NCBI GenBank assembly: GCA_019828595.1
Contig: JAHQRK010000035.1
Span: forward strand, 186,001-250,000
Reading direction: 5' to 3'
From: Aphanomyces cochlioides
Lineage: Eukaryota; Oomycota; Saprolegniomycetes; Saprolegniales; Verrucalvaceae
Length of the DNA stretch: 64,000 nt
Below, in pieces: positions 42,516-54,026 of the stretch. The notes below the pieces were generated by a model. The model did not search any database, was not told the origin of the DNA, and was given only the letters and a program-made list of their open reading frames with translations. Made by a program: the position numbers and the translations under genes. Position 1 is the first letter of the stretch. The number at the start of each line of letters is the position of its first letter.

Positions 42516-43659
42516 TCACGTTATGTTAATAGATTTAATTCGCATTTCTGCCTTGCGTTCGTTGAGCTGGAGGAGGGCCGTCACAAGCGCGTTGTCGTTC
42601 CAAGCGCAGTCGTCTACGAGCACAATATTGCAGCTTGGAAGGAGTGCTGGAGTTTGGTCAAACAGGCTCAAGAGCCATTGCGGTGCTTCTTGGACGATTG
42701 GGCGGGAAAATTTGAGGACAGAGAGATGCCGGACGAGATCTTTTCCACGGGCTGTTGGTACAAGCTGCAGGACATGAAGCTGTGGCGGTGTGAGGACGCG
42801 AGCATGGAGGGCTTCATGGGCATAGCTGAAAATTCGAGTTTTTGAGGCAACATTTGGCCAGGGTGCTGTTATTGAATGAGGACCCCAGACATCGAATAAA
42901 TGAGCTGTGTCTGCGTTGTGGTAGATTAGGATCACTTGAACATTCTTGGCTCGAAAAGCACGAAGCGACATGTGAGGAGACGCATCGAAAGCTCGAGCAA
43001 CACGAGCACGACCTAAATGCTGGATACACGCTTCAGCAATGCGGGAGTGATGTCTTGGATGCGGCAAATAAATGTGGTTGACATCGAGAACGACAAGTTC
43101 CAGTGGATTTGCGTCGAGGAAAGCGTGGACTTGGTCGAGGAAATCGTTGAGAGTTATGGACCAAAGACTATGGCAAAGTCGTATCGTATCATCGTGGCAT
43201 ACTTGGATTCGCATGTCAAAGTAACGAATGCCCGCGTCTAATTGCTCCATGATCGATAGACGTTGACACTACGTGTTGTTCTTGAGCGTTCGTGATGAGA
43301 TTGAGAAGTCTTGTACATACTTTGGCCCATCTCGCAACAAATCCCGCCACGCCTGGAACATGTTTGATATACTCCACAAGCGCAACGTCGCAGTCTCCAG
43401 AGACGTTCTTTCCATGGACACCGTACGATCCAGAGTTATGGCTGCCTGGTAGGCACAACTGATGTAGTGGGATATCTGCCATCGCGTCAGAACAGTCGGT
43501 CATCCACCTCGCGCGCGACTTGAACTTTCCAGCGTATCTATCTCGTCGTCGAAGCGATCCAAAGCCAATCGTCACTACAAAGAAGATAATGCTTCCTATG
43601 ATGAAGAAGAGGTAGGCATCCATCTGGCTTTGATCTAGACACCATGTACAAATCCACAT
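42516..43659 (-). CDS. PI-PLC X-domain-containing membrane protein
   Basis: Two exons joined by a 52-bp GT-AG intron (43269-43320). The ATG at 43659 (or MDAYL at 43623) precedes one N-terminal transmembrane segment (FFIIGSIIFFVVTIGF). The X-domain follows, with the first catalytic His in LPGSHNSGSYGV (about 43440), YFDMRIQ (about 43210) and ELVVLDVNH (about 43100). The family resembles PLCXD proteins: no Y domain, C2 or EF hand, so it is not a classical signalling PLC. It would act on phosphoinositides or related lipids at a membrane. The second catalytic His near CHSLWSI is plausible. Confidence 0.82.
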
Positions 43660-43720
43660 GCGCGCGATGGACTTTCCCGCGACCGCGCTCTCCAAATCTC
43701 CCTGTGGACTTTTTTCGAAT

Positions 43721-43769
43721 GATCCGGATAATTAAACGCATCCGGTTGAGGTATTTTATCCGGATAATT
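43721..43769. promoter_or_regulatory. Divergent promoter with ATCCGG palindromes (PI-PLC / DIMT1)
   Basis: GATCCGGATAATT (43721-43733), CATCCGG (43739-43745) and TTATCCGGATAATT (43756-43769) lie in the 211 bp between the divergent starts at 43659 and 43871. Confidence 0.55.
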
Positions 43770-43798
43770 TATGTAATTTTGATTGCCTAATAATATGA

Positions 43799-44860
<1,062 letters not shown>

Positions 44861-44902
44861 AGAATAATGTTATTTACCACGTCTACTCAATTCGAGTCTT
44901 CC

Positions 44903-47047
44903 TCAATGGGAATGCCCAGATAACACTACTTGTGAAAAGACGCTATCGTGATGCTGTGCCAATTCAGCAAATGTGCCTTCTTCCACAACGCGACCATCGG
45001 CAATGACAGCAATTCTGTCAGCACTCTTGATGCTGGAGAGACGATGAGAAATGAGAATCACTGTACGATCCATCTTGGCCCTACAGCACAAAAAAATACA
45101 GAGATTGTTTACTCTATGTCATACCTGTCGATAGCATCTTGAACAAGGCGTTCGCTTTCGTGATCCAATGCACTCGTTGCTTCGTCCAAGAGTAGAATGC
45201 GTGGATTCTTGACAAGTGCTCGGGCAATAGCCACACGTTGCTTTTGGCCACCGGAGAGTGACAGCCCTTTGCTTCCGACATGCGTTTCATATTGGTCAGG
45301 CAAAGCCATGATGAAGTCGTGGGCGTTGGCTTGCTTGGCAGCGGCAATGATATCCTCACGGGTCACTTCTTCACCAGGAGTCAAGCCATACGCAATGTTT
45401 TCAGCGATGGTGGCACCAAAGAGTGGTGGTTCTTGGCTCACCTAGGATCATATTTAGAAGGTGACGTGTAATAGACTTTACAGTTCCAATGAGACCACGC
45501 AAGGCAAGAGGATCGACTTTGGCAATGTCAACACCATCAATGAAAATTCTTCCTTCCGATCCATCTACACGCATTAGTAATTTTGATGCCAAACGAAGTC
45601 CAAGGAACATTACCAGCATTGAGTTCGTAGAAACGCGCCAAGAGAGCCATCACAGTACTCTTGCCGCCACCACTTGGACCGACGATTGCCAAGGTTTGGT
45701 TTGGATTTACTGTGAGGCTCAAGCCGTCGAAAATCACGGCTTCAGGGCGACCAGGGTAGCGAAAAGAGACGTTGTCAAACGTGATAGCGCCCTTGAGGGA
45801 TTCAGGGATAGATGCAACGGGTGGAATGACTTCTGGCGTGCGGGCAATCAATTCAAAAACTCGTTGACTTGCCCCAAGGCCTTTCATAATCTCTAAAAAT
45901 CTACCATTAGACGCTGAATAGGCGTATTGATTCAGCACCCGAGTAAAATGACGAGAGACCTGCAAAAGATACACCAACATAGAAAGTGTACATGAGGAAA
46001 GAGCTCAGCTCACCAACAGTCAAAACACCATCAGCAACCATACTGCCGCCGAAGCCCAAGACTCCAAGCATACTCATCTTGGCACTCAAATCCACAGAGC
46101 CAAAGAAGGTCGCACTGGCCAGTGACCGCTTCTGTGCAAGGCTGAGAATGCCACGGATCTTTTCAGCGTATGCTTCAGTCTCAAAGCTTTCCTTCGCAAA
46201 CCAGCGCACGACTCGAATGTTGTTGAGTCGTTCCTCGGCCAAATCTGTCGCTTCACTCAACTTCGTTTGGACTTCAGCCGTGAGCTTCTTAACGAAGCGA
46301 CCATAAGAAACAGCTCCGATAGCGATAGGCGGAACGACAGCCAACATTATCATACCAAGCTTTGGACAAGTAATGAAAAGCATCGAGACACTACCAATGC
46401 CTTGCCCAACACTTCGAAAGCCTGCCGAAACATTATCGCTGAGAACTGTGCCAACGATTGATGTGTCTACGGAAGTCTCAGTAATGATTTCTAGTAGCGA
46501 GAAGAATACCAGCGCTGAGCCGATTGAGCAGCTCACCTGTCTTGGTTTTGTCGAAGAATGTCATGTCCTGTTTCAAAATCGATGCGTAGGTATCTTGACG
46601 GAGTCTGTTCGCAATGCGTTCACCAATCATGTTCATCATATTGACACGAATAATATTTGCAGCGGCACCGACAACAAAGAGACCTCCAAGAGTGGTCACA
46701 ACAACTGGAAGCTGGTCCATGCCGTTGGGTTGGGTCACGACGTCAATGATTCGGCCCATCCCAAAAGGCAAAGCCATGGTTATGGCAGTCGAAATACCTA
46801 ATGCACTCATCGAAATGGCCAAGTTCTTTTTCTCGGGCTCATATAGCTTCAAGAGTCGTTTGAAATCGCTTGTTTTGACTGATGGAGTCTTTTTTTCGGA
46901 TTCTTTCGGTGAATCATCAACATGGTTCGTTCCCAAACTGTTGTGAAAGCGCACGAACGTTGTCGCATGGATCCTCTTGCCATATAACGCAGATTGCGCA
47001 TCTAACGCGCGCACGAACGGCCTTCGACTGCCAAGCAGACGGTACAT
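44903..47047 (-). CDS. Half-size ABC transporter, ABCB type, likely mitochondrial
   Basis: At least five exons with introns of about 40-60 bp; the splice of LLNRLSA to [12 protein letters not shown] near 46455-46530 restores the canonical ABCB sequence. The start at 47047 gives a basic, Ser/Ala-rich leader ([20 protein letters not shown]), like a mitochondrial targeting sequence. The transmembrane domain (about 46850-46000) is followed by a nucleotide-binding domain: Walker [10 protein letters not shown] (about 45660), Q-loop MSQEPPLF, signature [15 protein letters not shown] (about 45225-45265), Walker [13 protein letters not shown] (about 45170) and H-loop ISHRLSS. One TMD plus one NBD is the half-transporter layout of ABCB8/ABCB10/TAP. 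Substrate not predicted. Confidence 0.88.
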
Positions 47048-47106
47048 ATCCGTCCTTTCTCCTCTCAACCACAGGGAAAAATCGAAAATGACAGGGATTC
47101 GCGCGC

Positions 47107-47138
47107 AATTATCCGGACGGTGCAGAGTATCCGGATAA
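47107..47138. promoter_or_regulatory. Bidirectional promoter with two ATCCGG motifs
   Basis: ATTATCCGGA (47107-47116) and GTATCCGGATAAC (47126-47138) lie in the 114 bp between the divergent starts of the ABC transporter (47047) and the sphingomyelinase-like gene (47162). Confidence 0.55.
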
Positions 47139-47161
47139 CTGATGCGACATCCAAGAAAGGG

Positions 47162-48535
47162 ATGAAACAGACGGGAAAAATGGGCGTCGCCGAAACGTTG
47201 AGAAACATCCGAGACCGAGTGCACATGGAGCTGTTCCAGATCGACTTGGAAGATCACGTGGTACCGACGTTCAAGAGTACCAAGGTGCATAGCGCCGACT
47301 CGCCCATGACGATCCGCGTTTTGTCGCTCAATGTGTGGGGCATTCCCGTTTCGCCGTATGTGATCGAGCGCGCGGCGGCAATTGGACGAATGCTTGAGGC
47401 GAAAGCCGACGAGTTTGACATTGTGACGCTGCAAGAAGTATGGCATCGCCGTGAGAAGAACATTATCCTCAAAGCAGCGACGCGAGCAGGCTTTGGCTAC
47501 TCGCATTACTTTCATCCGGCTGTGGGGTTTCCACTCCCGATTGGCCATGATTCGTTTGGAACGGGTCTGCTCGTCTTGTCCAAATACCGCCTATCGTGTG
47601 CCATGTACCATCCCTTCCTCCTCACTGGAAGACCATATGCACTCCATGAAGCTGACTTCATCGCCAACAAAGGCGTTGGTCTGCTTCGTGTCCATGACCC
47701 GAATGGCAAGGAAATCGCTGACCTGTACGTGACGCACTTGCTTGCCAATTACAACCACTTGGGCAAACCTGGTCCTGGAGATAAGTACCTGCCACATCGT
47801 GCCTCGCAATCGTATGAACTGGCTTGCTTTATCTCCGAAACGACTCGAAATGAGCTTGTCCTCGTTTGTGGTGACTTCAACTCGCCATCTGACTGCCTCG
47901 TGCTTGATATTGCGCGAGAATTAGTCTTAATGCGTGATGCCTTCCATGAGAATGATCCAGAGAACGAAGGATTGACATTTGGCACGGAAGACAACAAATT
48001 TTCGCATGGTGATCATCCCATGCGTATGGACTACATCCTCTTCCGAACCGACGAGGGATCTGCATGGCAAGTTCAAGACAGCAGCGTCTTTAAAGGCTTC
48101 TTCACCACATCAACGGGCGAACACGTGCCTGTATCCGATCACTTTGGTGTTCAGGCCACATTTGTTTTGGATCCGTCACGTCCAGCTCCTTCACCATTTT
48201 CCACTCTGAGTGATCCACGTAAATGTCTTCGCGACGTGCAAGACACGCTTATGCTGGGTCGTCAAGAAATCATCGATTTGCGAATTGTCCATTTGAAGCG
48301 CGCTGGTATAGCCTTTTTTGTTTTTGCAGCTGCAGTCATCATCAATCTCGTGGGTGGTGCTGAAAATCTGACATCCGTTTGGAGTCGAATCGGGTGGTAT
48401 TTGGGTCTCACAGCTTGCTTGATCTACGCTCTCTTCGAGTACGTCGTCGCTTTCTTCGTGCTCACGCTTGAGGTGTCATGCTTCACGGAACTCTTCAACC
48501 AGGCGCGTCTTCATGCCCACAATCTTGAAGATTGA
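47162..48535 (+). CDS. Neutral sphingomyelinase-like phosphodiesterase (SMPD2/ISC1 type)
   Basis: 457 residues from the ATG at 47162; no intron is needed. The exonuclease-endonuclease-phosphatase fold shows VLSLNVWGIP, IVTLQEVWHRRE (catalytic Glu), FGTGLLVLSKY, LYVTHLLANY, LVCGDFNSP and VSDHFGVQA (catalytic Asp-His). Two transmembrane segments follow at the C-terminus (IAFFVFAAAVIINLVG; LGLTACLIYALFEYVVAFFV). This is the architecture of SMPD2 and yeast ISC1, Mg-dependent enzymes that release ceramide and phosphocholine or phosphoinositol from sphingolipids at membranes. It shares a 114-bp promoter region with the ABC transporter. Confidence 0.88.
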   Translation: MKQTGKMGVAETLRNIRDRVHMELFQIDLEDHVVPTFKSTKVHSADSPMTIRVLSLNVWGIPVSPYVIERAAAIGRMLEAKADEFDIVTLQEVWHRREKNIILKAATRAGFGYSHYFHPAVGFPLPIGHDSFGTGLLVLSKYRLSCAMYHPFLLTGRPYALHEADFIANKGVGLLRVHDPNGKEIADLYVTHLLANYNHLGKPGPGDKYLPHRASQSYELACFISETTRNELVLVCGDFNSPSDCLVLDIARELVLMRDAFHENDPENEGLTFGTEDNKFSHGDHPMRMDYILFRTDEGSAWQVQDSSVFKGFFTTSTGEHVPVSDHFGVQATFVLDPSRPAPSPFSTLSDPRKCLRDVQDTLMLGRQEIIDLRIVHLKRAGIAFFVFAAAVIINLVGGAENLTSVWSRIGWYLGLTACLIYALFEYVVAFFVLTLEVSCFTELFNQARLHAHNLED

Positions 48536-49307
48536 AAAATGATCCCTTTTTTCGATCTTTCGTTTTGTCTCCATACTGAAATCCATATAAAATAGATGTT
48601 TCGTGGATTTCTTCACCAACATTCTTTTGTCGACATCCAATATTCTTTTTTTGCAGAAAGTACTAGTACAAGACTTGGATGCACTGTCTTCGAGTTAGTC
48701 GATCTTATCCCTGCAAAAACTGCCGAGTGCGCTGCAAAGAGTTTGTGGAATCATACGCGAGATGGAGGTCGTATCGCCAAGGACTCCTCGTGGTTAATTG
48801 ATCAAAACTTGCCCCACAGAATTGACGAGTGCAGTTCATTCAGTATTTTTCAATCATATTGTGGATTCGCTAGAAATTTCCCAATTTGGATTGGTTTTTT
48901 GTATCAATCTCCAATCGCGCCAATACATTGGATGAATGAAAATTAGAACTTTGCTTTCACAGTACTTTCTCTCAAATTTTATTCAGCCAATCAAAATCGC
49001 CCAAAATATTTATTAGCCAATGGCGTCGATTGTTGAATGGATCCGCTGGCGTGATTCGATTGAACGGGGTCTGGAAATTCGTATCAAATCAACAATATTT
49101 AAAATATTGTATTGAACTGTTTAGAAAGTCCAAGTGTAAAACATTAACATTATAAGCAAATTGTATTAATAATTCTCGTCATTGAAGATACAACTATTAT
49201 CACTTTCCCTTCGAGAGCTCGAGCTTAACTCCAGATCGAGAAGATGGCCATCTTCTTTAGAAACACTTTTGGCACAGTTCGCTTGCTGGAGAGATTCAGA
49301 TATATAA
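48536..49307. other. Intergenic, AT-rich
   Basis: The open frame at 48596-48946 has no ATG-supported family and no domain. Nothing else is assigned. Confidence 0.4.
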
Positions 49308-49602
49308 GGGCCTGGTCGGGGAAGAAATCCATCCCTGCCAGGCAGGAACGTTATCCGGAATTTTTTGGAATTTTTTTTTAAAATATCAAAAAGTATTTTT
49401 TCGATTTTCTTGAAAATGTGTCTGAAGCAGGAACGGACTTGTTGAGGCAGAGATGGATCATCTCTGCCTGGAAAAAGGCGTTCCTGCCTGAGTTTATCCG
49501 AAAAGCATGAACGACCCCATTATCCGGAAATTATTGGAATTGACCAATCAGAAGCCTGAATCCGTCCCTGAAGCATGGATGGAATGTTCGCCGACCAGGC
49601 CC
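49308..49602. mobile_element. MITE with TAA target duplication
   Basis: Ends GGGCCTGGTCGG...CCGACCAGGCCC are flanked by TAA (49305-49307 and 49603-49605). Inside are further inverted blocks (CCCTGCCAGGCAGGAACG versus the GGCGTTCCTGCCTGAG region, and two TTATCCGGAA). It is 295 bp without coding capacity, PIF/Harbinger-like by the 3-bp duplication, and distinct from the MITE in the tandem array. Confidence 0.75.
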
Positions 49603-49605
49603 TAA

Positions 49606-50010
49606 TGGACAAAAACTCCTGGTTTCTCTAAGAGTTCTATTTTAATATTTTTTTAATTGAAAAGTTCTCCTGGATTTTTCCCGATTATTAAAAAAGTTTA
49701 ATCCTTAGGTATTGTCGTTTGGTCCAAAACTGGAAATTTGGTATGTTTTGAAAATGTTTCAATTAATTGATGCAAACACTATTTAAAGTTTACGCAAACA
49801 TTTTCTTTTATTGACCTCGATCGTGACCATTAAATAGTGTAATTTCAAACGTTTTAAATGTTTGAAAACATGTTCGAAACATTCAATTCCTTTTCACTTG
49901 AAATTTGTATGTGTCAATTTTTGCGTCAATTTGCTTGCGTCAAAATTTATTCCGCACGACTCCAGTTTTTTTATTAAAACCACAATACATCACAACGCAA
50001 AATAAGATGG
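49606..50010. other. AT-rich intergenic, no gene seen
   Basis: Several short inverted AT-rich words (AAATGTTTGAAAACATGTTT, for example) but no supported feature. Confidence 0.35.
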
Positions 50011-50999
50011 TCAACAATCCGACGACACTTGGAAAAGTTGGTTCAAATGCGCGATGTCTTCCCTCTGGACATGAAGCGGCTGCTTGTTGAATCGAGACAC
50101 GACAGCATCTAGTCAAAACATCAAGAGAAGCACTGGAGGCTATGTCTACCGTATGTCAAGGCGGGATGATGTTGGCTGTCGACATTGGGCTGTTTTTTCG
50201 ATTCGAGTTCTCCATGCAGTTCTACGATGAATTGAGATGGATGAGAACGCTAATACAGAGGAAAACCTTTCATGGATCCAATGGCAGATCTGAGCATGGC
50301 AGCTGACTTGACATGTTTGCTCAAAGGGCCGACTAGGATAAATTGTAATGATTACTCAGAGGTGGGATGGGATTCCTACCTATTCGTGAAATATCCTGCG
50401 TAAAGTTGAGATCAGTAACGAGTTGTTGAATTGAAACGAGCTGATCGTCAATCTGTTTCTTGGTCGCAAGAAGCGCGCTATGGTGTTGCGTCGCTATGTA
50501 GATTTCACGTCGCAGTGCATCAAGTTCATTTTCGATTTCGCAAGGATCAGCATCAGTTCGCTGATCAATGTTATTGCGTTGAGCAATTTGGTGTGTTTGG
50601 TACTTCGACTCGATTTCAGCAATATTGTCCGGCGCGACAAACACATTGCGCATCACGTAGAGCTCCAACTTGTCAAAGTTTTTCACAAACGCAGTGCGAA
50701 CAGCATCCATGTACAATTGCACTCCCTACTCATTCATGAATGGCGAAATTCAAAAGACTATACTTCATGGATCGATTCCGCTTGCGTAGACGACATGGAA
50801 GGTCCACCATGAACTTCGAGCAATTTGTGTTCCAGCGCCATCGTACCGTCGTCGACATAACTCTCCACAGCTTGAAAAACTAGACGAGAATCTGAGTAAG
50901 TCTACAGGAGTGTATAGTCTTACCATCGTCCATAAACTGCGAGCTAGTACCGCGAAAGAAGTCTTGCGTAGGTGACGTCGGCGATGGGGCTTCAGCCAT
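50011..50999 (-). CDS. MIS12: MIS12-like kinetochore protein
   Basis: Six exons joined by short GT-AG introns. The start at 50999 gives MAEAPSPTSPTQDFFRGTSS. The next exons read AVESYVDDGTMALEHKLLEV, then GVQLYMDAVRTAFVKNFDKL and ELYVMRNVFVAPDN, the typical MIS12 N-terminal helical hairpin (..DDV..AV..Y..DG...LE..L, then F.KNFDK.E.Y...N.F..P). A long coiled coil follows (CEIENELDALRREIYIATQH). C-terminal exons from about 50330 to 50011 are inferred from splice signals; an alternative stop is at 50121. MIS12 is part of the Mis12 complex, linking centromere chromatin to the outer kinetochore. The gene is divergent from the L11 gene. Confidence 0.75.
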
Positions 51000-51266
51000 G
51001 GTGGTACAAGAATTTGAAGTGAAAATTCAAATATTAATTCAAAATTAATTCGAAATTGTTAAAAATTTATTGAAAATACTATGAGAAAAATACTTGGCTA
51101 TAAAACATATCATACTTTGAATAATGACTTACATTTGTTATTTTCTTATAAATACATACAATATTTAGTGACACCTTGAAATAAGGACTTCAAGTAAGAA
51201 CATTTTGTATACGAATGTCACTATTTGGATTCCCAATCGTGTGCTCCATTCACTTGGTCGATTGAT
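51000..51266. promoter_or_regulatory. Divergent promoter region MIS12 / ribosomal L11
   Basis: 267 AT-rich bp between divergent starts. No ATCCGG motif is present here, unlike the other divergent promoters. Confidence 0.4.
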
Positions 51267-51698
51267 ATGTCGGTGAAAGGAGTGGTTCGGTTGCGCGTCT
51301 TGGCTGGCAAAGCCGCGCCATCCCCTGCGATCGGTCAAGCGTTAGGTCCATTGGGTGTGAACATGATGGAATTCTGCAAGAGTTTCAACGAACGAACAGC
51401 GCATTTGACGCCGAATATCCCGATTCCAGTGCAATTGACCGCGATGACTGATCGCACGTTCACATACGTGACCAAGACGCCGCCAACGACGTGGTTCTTG
51501 AAGAAAGCAGCGCAAATCACAAGCGGAAGTGAATTAGCAGGACAGAAAGAAGTGGGCTCGGTCTCGTTGCGCCATGTGTACGAAATTGCCAAAGTCAAGC
51601 AGCAAGACGAACTTCTCGACTACATTGAACTCAAGAGTCTCTGCAAGAACATCATTGGCACGGCGCGCTCGATGGGACTCAAGGTCGTAGATAAGTAA
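51267..51698 (+). CDS. MRPL11: Ribosomal protein uL11, bacterial/mitochondrial type
   Basis: 143 residues from the ATG at 51267. RLRVLAGKAAPSPAIGQALG, then PLGVNMMEFCKSFNERT and IPVQLTAMTDRTFTYVTKTP, are diagnostic of bacterial-type L11. The C-terminal rRNA-binding domain ends NIIGTARSMGLKVVDK. Nuclear-encoded L11 of this type serves the mitochondrial large subunit, at the GTPase-associated centre. No long targeting presequence is visible, so import may use the N-terminal region itself. Confidence 0.93.
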   Translation: MSVKGVVRLRVLAGKAAPSPAIGQALGPLGVNMMEFCKSFNERTAHLTPNIPIPVQLTAMTDRTFTYVTKTPPTTWFLKKAAQITSGSELAGQKEVGSVSLRHVYEIAKVKQQDELLDYIELKSLCKNIIGTARSMGLKVVDK

Positions 51699-51963
51699 AC
51701 GTCGACCCAGTCGCAATAGAGCTCCATGTACACTTCCCCGCCATCTCTCAAGCGAAAATCTGTGATTTTGCGCTATCTGCGGAAGCACTCGTCTCTTCTC
51801 ATGTCACGCTTGTATTCGGGACTTTCTTTTCAGGGCTATCTCCTTCCGCTTGCTTGGTTTCCATGGACTCAGCGGCGACCGTGAAGGATGATAAAGTTCT
51901 TCCTGTTTCCTAATGCCGAACTTGCGCATTTTTCGATTTTCGAAGTCGAAGTAAGAAGGAAGA

Positions 51964-52341
51964 ATGATCTCGCTTGCGCACGTCAAGTCGACACAGCAAG
52001 TTGAGGCGTCCAACGCGCGGAGGATAGCATGGCCTGGTGGAAAGCTCACATCCAACAAAGAAGAAGCTCTGCGAAAGTTTATGGAGCGCAAGAACGGAAT
52101 CAAAGGCACGTCGAATGCAGCACCCGCACCAGTTGAAACACCTACAAAGCGTCCATCTCAAGACGTCCGACGCAAACACGCAACGCCAAAGAAAGGCACT
52201 CTTTTCAAGAAGCATCACTCCATTCGCAAGCAGCAACCCGTCGACGTCGTGAAGAAGAGTCCAAAGCAAGCCAAGAAACCCTTGCCAACAACCGCCAAAC
52301 TTGCCATGTCTCTCGACGACATTGTCAAGAAAAACAAATAG
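51964..52341 (+). CDS. Small basic protein with UAP56-binding-like C-terminal motif
   Basis: 125 residues, very basic (many KKH, KRK and RR runs) and Pro/Thr/Ser-rich in the middle. The C-terminus ends LAMSLDDIVKKNK, closely matching the UAP56-binding motif of mRNA export adaptors such as ALY and UIF (DMSLDDIIKxN). I infer an RNA-binding export adaptor acting in the nucleus. No RRM is present, which fits UIF-like adaptors better than ALY. The start at 51964 is the first ATG. No other domain is recognised. Confidence 0.5.
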   Translation: MISLAHVKSTQQVEASNARRIAWPGGKLTSNKEEALRKFMERKNGIKGTSNAAPAPVETPTKRPSQDVRRKHATPKKGTLFKKHHSIRKQQPVDVVKKSPKQAKKPLPTTAKLAMSLDDIVKKNK

Positions 52342-52667
52342 ATGTCCTCACGCCTCTCTCTCTCTCGCGAATACACTCGTTGATCGATTCCATATTCTTC
52401 CTCCTCGGCGACTTTGCCGCAGTGGCAGCTCAATGACTGTACCCACGATGGCCCAACGAACATTTCACGGTGGCAGTACGGGCAAACCACGCTCCTCCCG
52501 CCTTCCAGCCTTTCACTACCATCTCTATGTAGCCACAGCTGTCCATAAAAATATCGAGATAAGTTTCAATGCATCGGTGCAACGTGGAGCGATCGCACCG
52601 ATGTACAAGGAGCGACATCCCGACGCAGCATCATCCCCTTCCTTCGTGACGTGTTGATTGTTCCAAA

Positions 52668-52760
52668 ACATAACCCCTACAACCCTAAAATCATAAACCC
52701 CTTTGTTAAAATAAAAACCCTACACCCCTGAAATCATAACCCCCTTAACCCTTCAACCCT
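52668..52760. repeat. Degenerate AACCC(C)T-rich, telomere-like tract
   Basis: Repeated words CCCCTACAACCCTAAAATCA, AAACCC, TACACCCCTGAAATC, CCCTTAACCC and CAACCC run along the plus strand. They resemble the C-rich strand of the TTTAGGG telomere repeat but are irregular. The tract lies just before the first flavin-reductase-like gene. Confidence 0.6.
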
Positions 52761-52914
52761 TTTGGTGCCTAGAATGAAACTGATTGGATAAGAATGAAGG
52801 TCGTTTTTCATGCCTCGACTGCCGCATCAACATGAACTTCGCCAACGAAAGCGACCGAGTCTCGAGGAGCTCATTGTTAAAATTGTCACCATGTATCGAC
52901 ACATGCATCGCGGA

Positions 52915-53664
52915 ATGGACTTTTTGGCGTATGCGCTTGTGGACAAGGCTGTCCTCGTGGCTGGCGAGACCACGGATCCATACAAATCGATTGTCCAGCT
53001 TAAGTTTTCCCTCGGCTCGCCGGAAGCGACTCTTGGGGTGGGCCAACCTTGCACGCATCTCCGTATCCGTCAACCAAACTCGTGGGGAATGTCCAAATCG
53101 TATTCAATTGTGAGTCGCCCAGACGAACTTGGCGTCTTCCGCGTTGTGATCAAAGTGTACCGTGGTGGCATCATGCCCGAGTACTTTGACAGCTTGAACA
53201 TCAATGACTCGATCGAAGCCTGCAAGTCAAAGACCAAAATCATGCATCCTTCAAAGCACGTTGGCTTGATTGCCTTTGGGATTGGCATCACGGAAATGCT
53301 CGTCACGGCGGAGACGTTGCTCGCTCAAGGGAGTGAAGTGACACTTGTCTACTGCATTCGCTACGAACGTGAAAAGATCTTCACGGATGAAATCGACGCG
53401 TTGAAAGCTCAATACCCGACGCAATTTAAAGTCTTGTACGTGGTATCGAGGCCAGGAGACGACGACAAGCTCGAAGGGCGTATCCCTGGCAGGTTCAACG
53501 ATGCTGTCATCAACAAGGCATTTGGTCAATGGGACAAGTCGCAAGCGCGATTCCTGGCGATTGGGACCAAAGATATGAAGCGTACTGCGTACCATCTACT
53601 CTCAAGCCACGGATTTGACTTGCATCTCGTCGAGAAGCCATTCAAGAAGGGAAGGTACATGTAA
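52915..53664 (+). CDS. Flavin/NAD(P)H reductase-like protein, copy 1
   Basis: The ATG at 52915 (MDFLAYALVDKAVLV) is preferred over 52810 because it aligns with the paralogue's start. About 249 residues. It resembles the ferredoxin-NADP reductase/cytochrome b5 reductase superfamily: SKSYSIVSRP at the flavin-binding RxYS/T position, GGIMPEYFDSLNINDSI at the GG..S.YL..L..GD position, and a nucleotide-binding GLIAFGIGITEMLVTAETLL. The usual C-terminal CGP motif is replaced by AIGTKDMKRTAYHLL. Probably a soluble oxidoreductase; electron partner unknown. Tandem with 54027-54809. Confidence 0.65.
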   Translation: MDFLAYALVDKAVLVAGETTDPYKSIVQLKFSLGSPEATLGVGQPCTHLRIRQPNSWGMSKSYSIVSRPDELGVFRVVIKVYRGGIMPEYFDSLNINDSIEACKSKTKIMHPSKHVGLIAFGIGITEMLVTAETLLAQGSEVTLVYCIRYEREKIFTDEIDALKAQYPTQFKVLYVVSRPGDDDKLEGRIPGRFNDAVINKAFGQWDKSQARFLAIGTKDMKRTAYHLLSSHGFDLHLVEKPFKKGRYM

Positions 53665-53682
53665 GAGGTCTCAACATGGATG

Positions 53683-53750
53683 GGGGTTCAGGGGTTACAC
53701 GGGGGTTAGGATTTAGGGGTTTAATGTGAACGGGGTTAAGGGTTTCGAAA
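53683..53750. repeat. Degenerate (A)GGGGTT-rich, telomere-like tract (inverted relative to 52668-52760)
   Basis: GGGGGTTCAGGGGTTACACG, GGGGGTTAGGATTTAGGGG and GGGGTTAAGGGTTT follow the first reductase gene, so the gene sits between inverted telomere-like tracts. Confidence 0.6.
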
Positions 53751-54026
53751 AAAAACCTGCACGCCCAAAAGCTAATTTGATCTGCACCAGGACAGGACAT
53801 GTTTCTTTTGTTGCTCAATGATCAGTAGATTGTAATTGTTCACCCGATTAGATGAGACACCAGCACATTCCTGGTCGGTCGCGTGCTGGAGTGTGGCTTG
53901 AGTGCCATTGATTGGCTCGTTTTGCTGTTGTTTGTTGGCCATAATCATGCAAAGGCCGTCAACAATTTCACACGTTGAAATGTCCTATTCGACCATCGGC
54001 TCATTGCTCAATAGCTTGACAAGACG
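53751..54026. other. Intergenic between the reductase paralogues
   Basis: No supported feature apart from being upstream of the second paralogue. Confidence 0.35.

Noticed and set aside
48596..48946. 116-codon plus-strand frame after the sphingomyelinase-like gene
   Set aside because: No family and AT-rich codon use; it reads like 3' flanking sequence.
52330..52490. Minus-strand frame with CPYC...CHC spacing, a possible small zinc ribbon
   Set aside because: No matching upstream exon, no clear start, and it overlaps the 3' side of the plus-strand gene ending at 52341. Kept only as a remote possibility.
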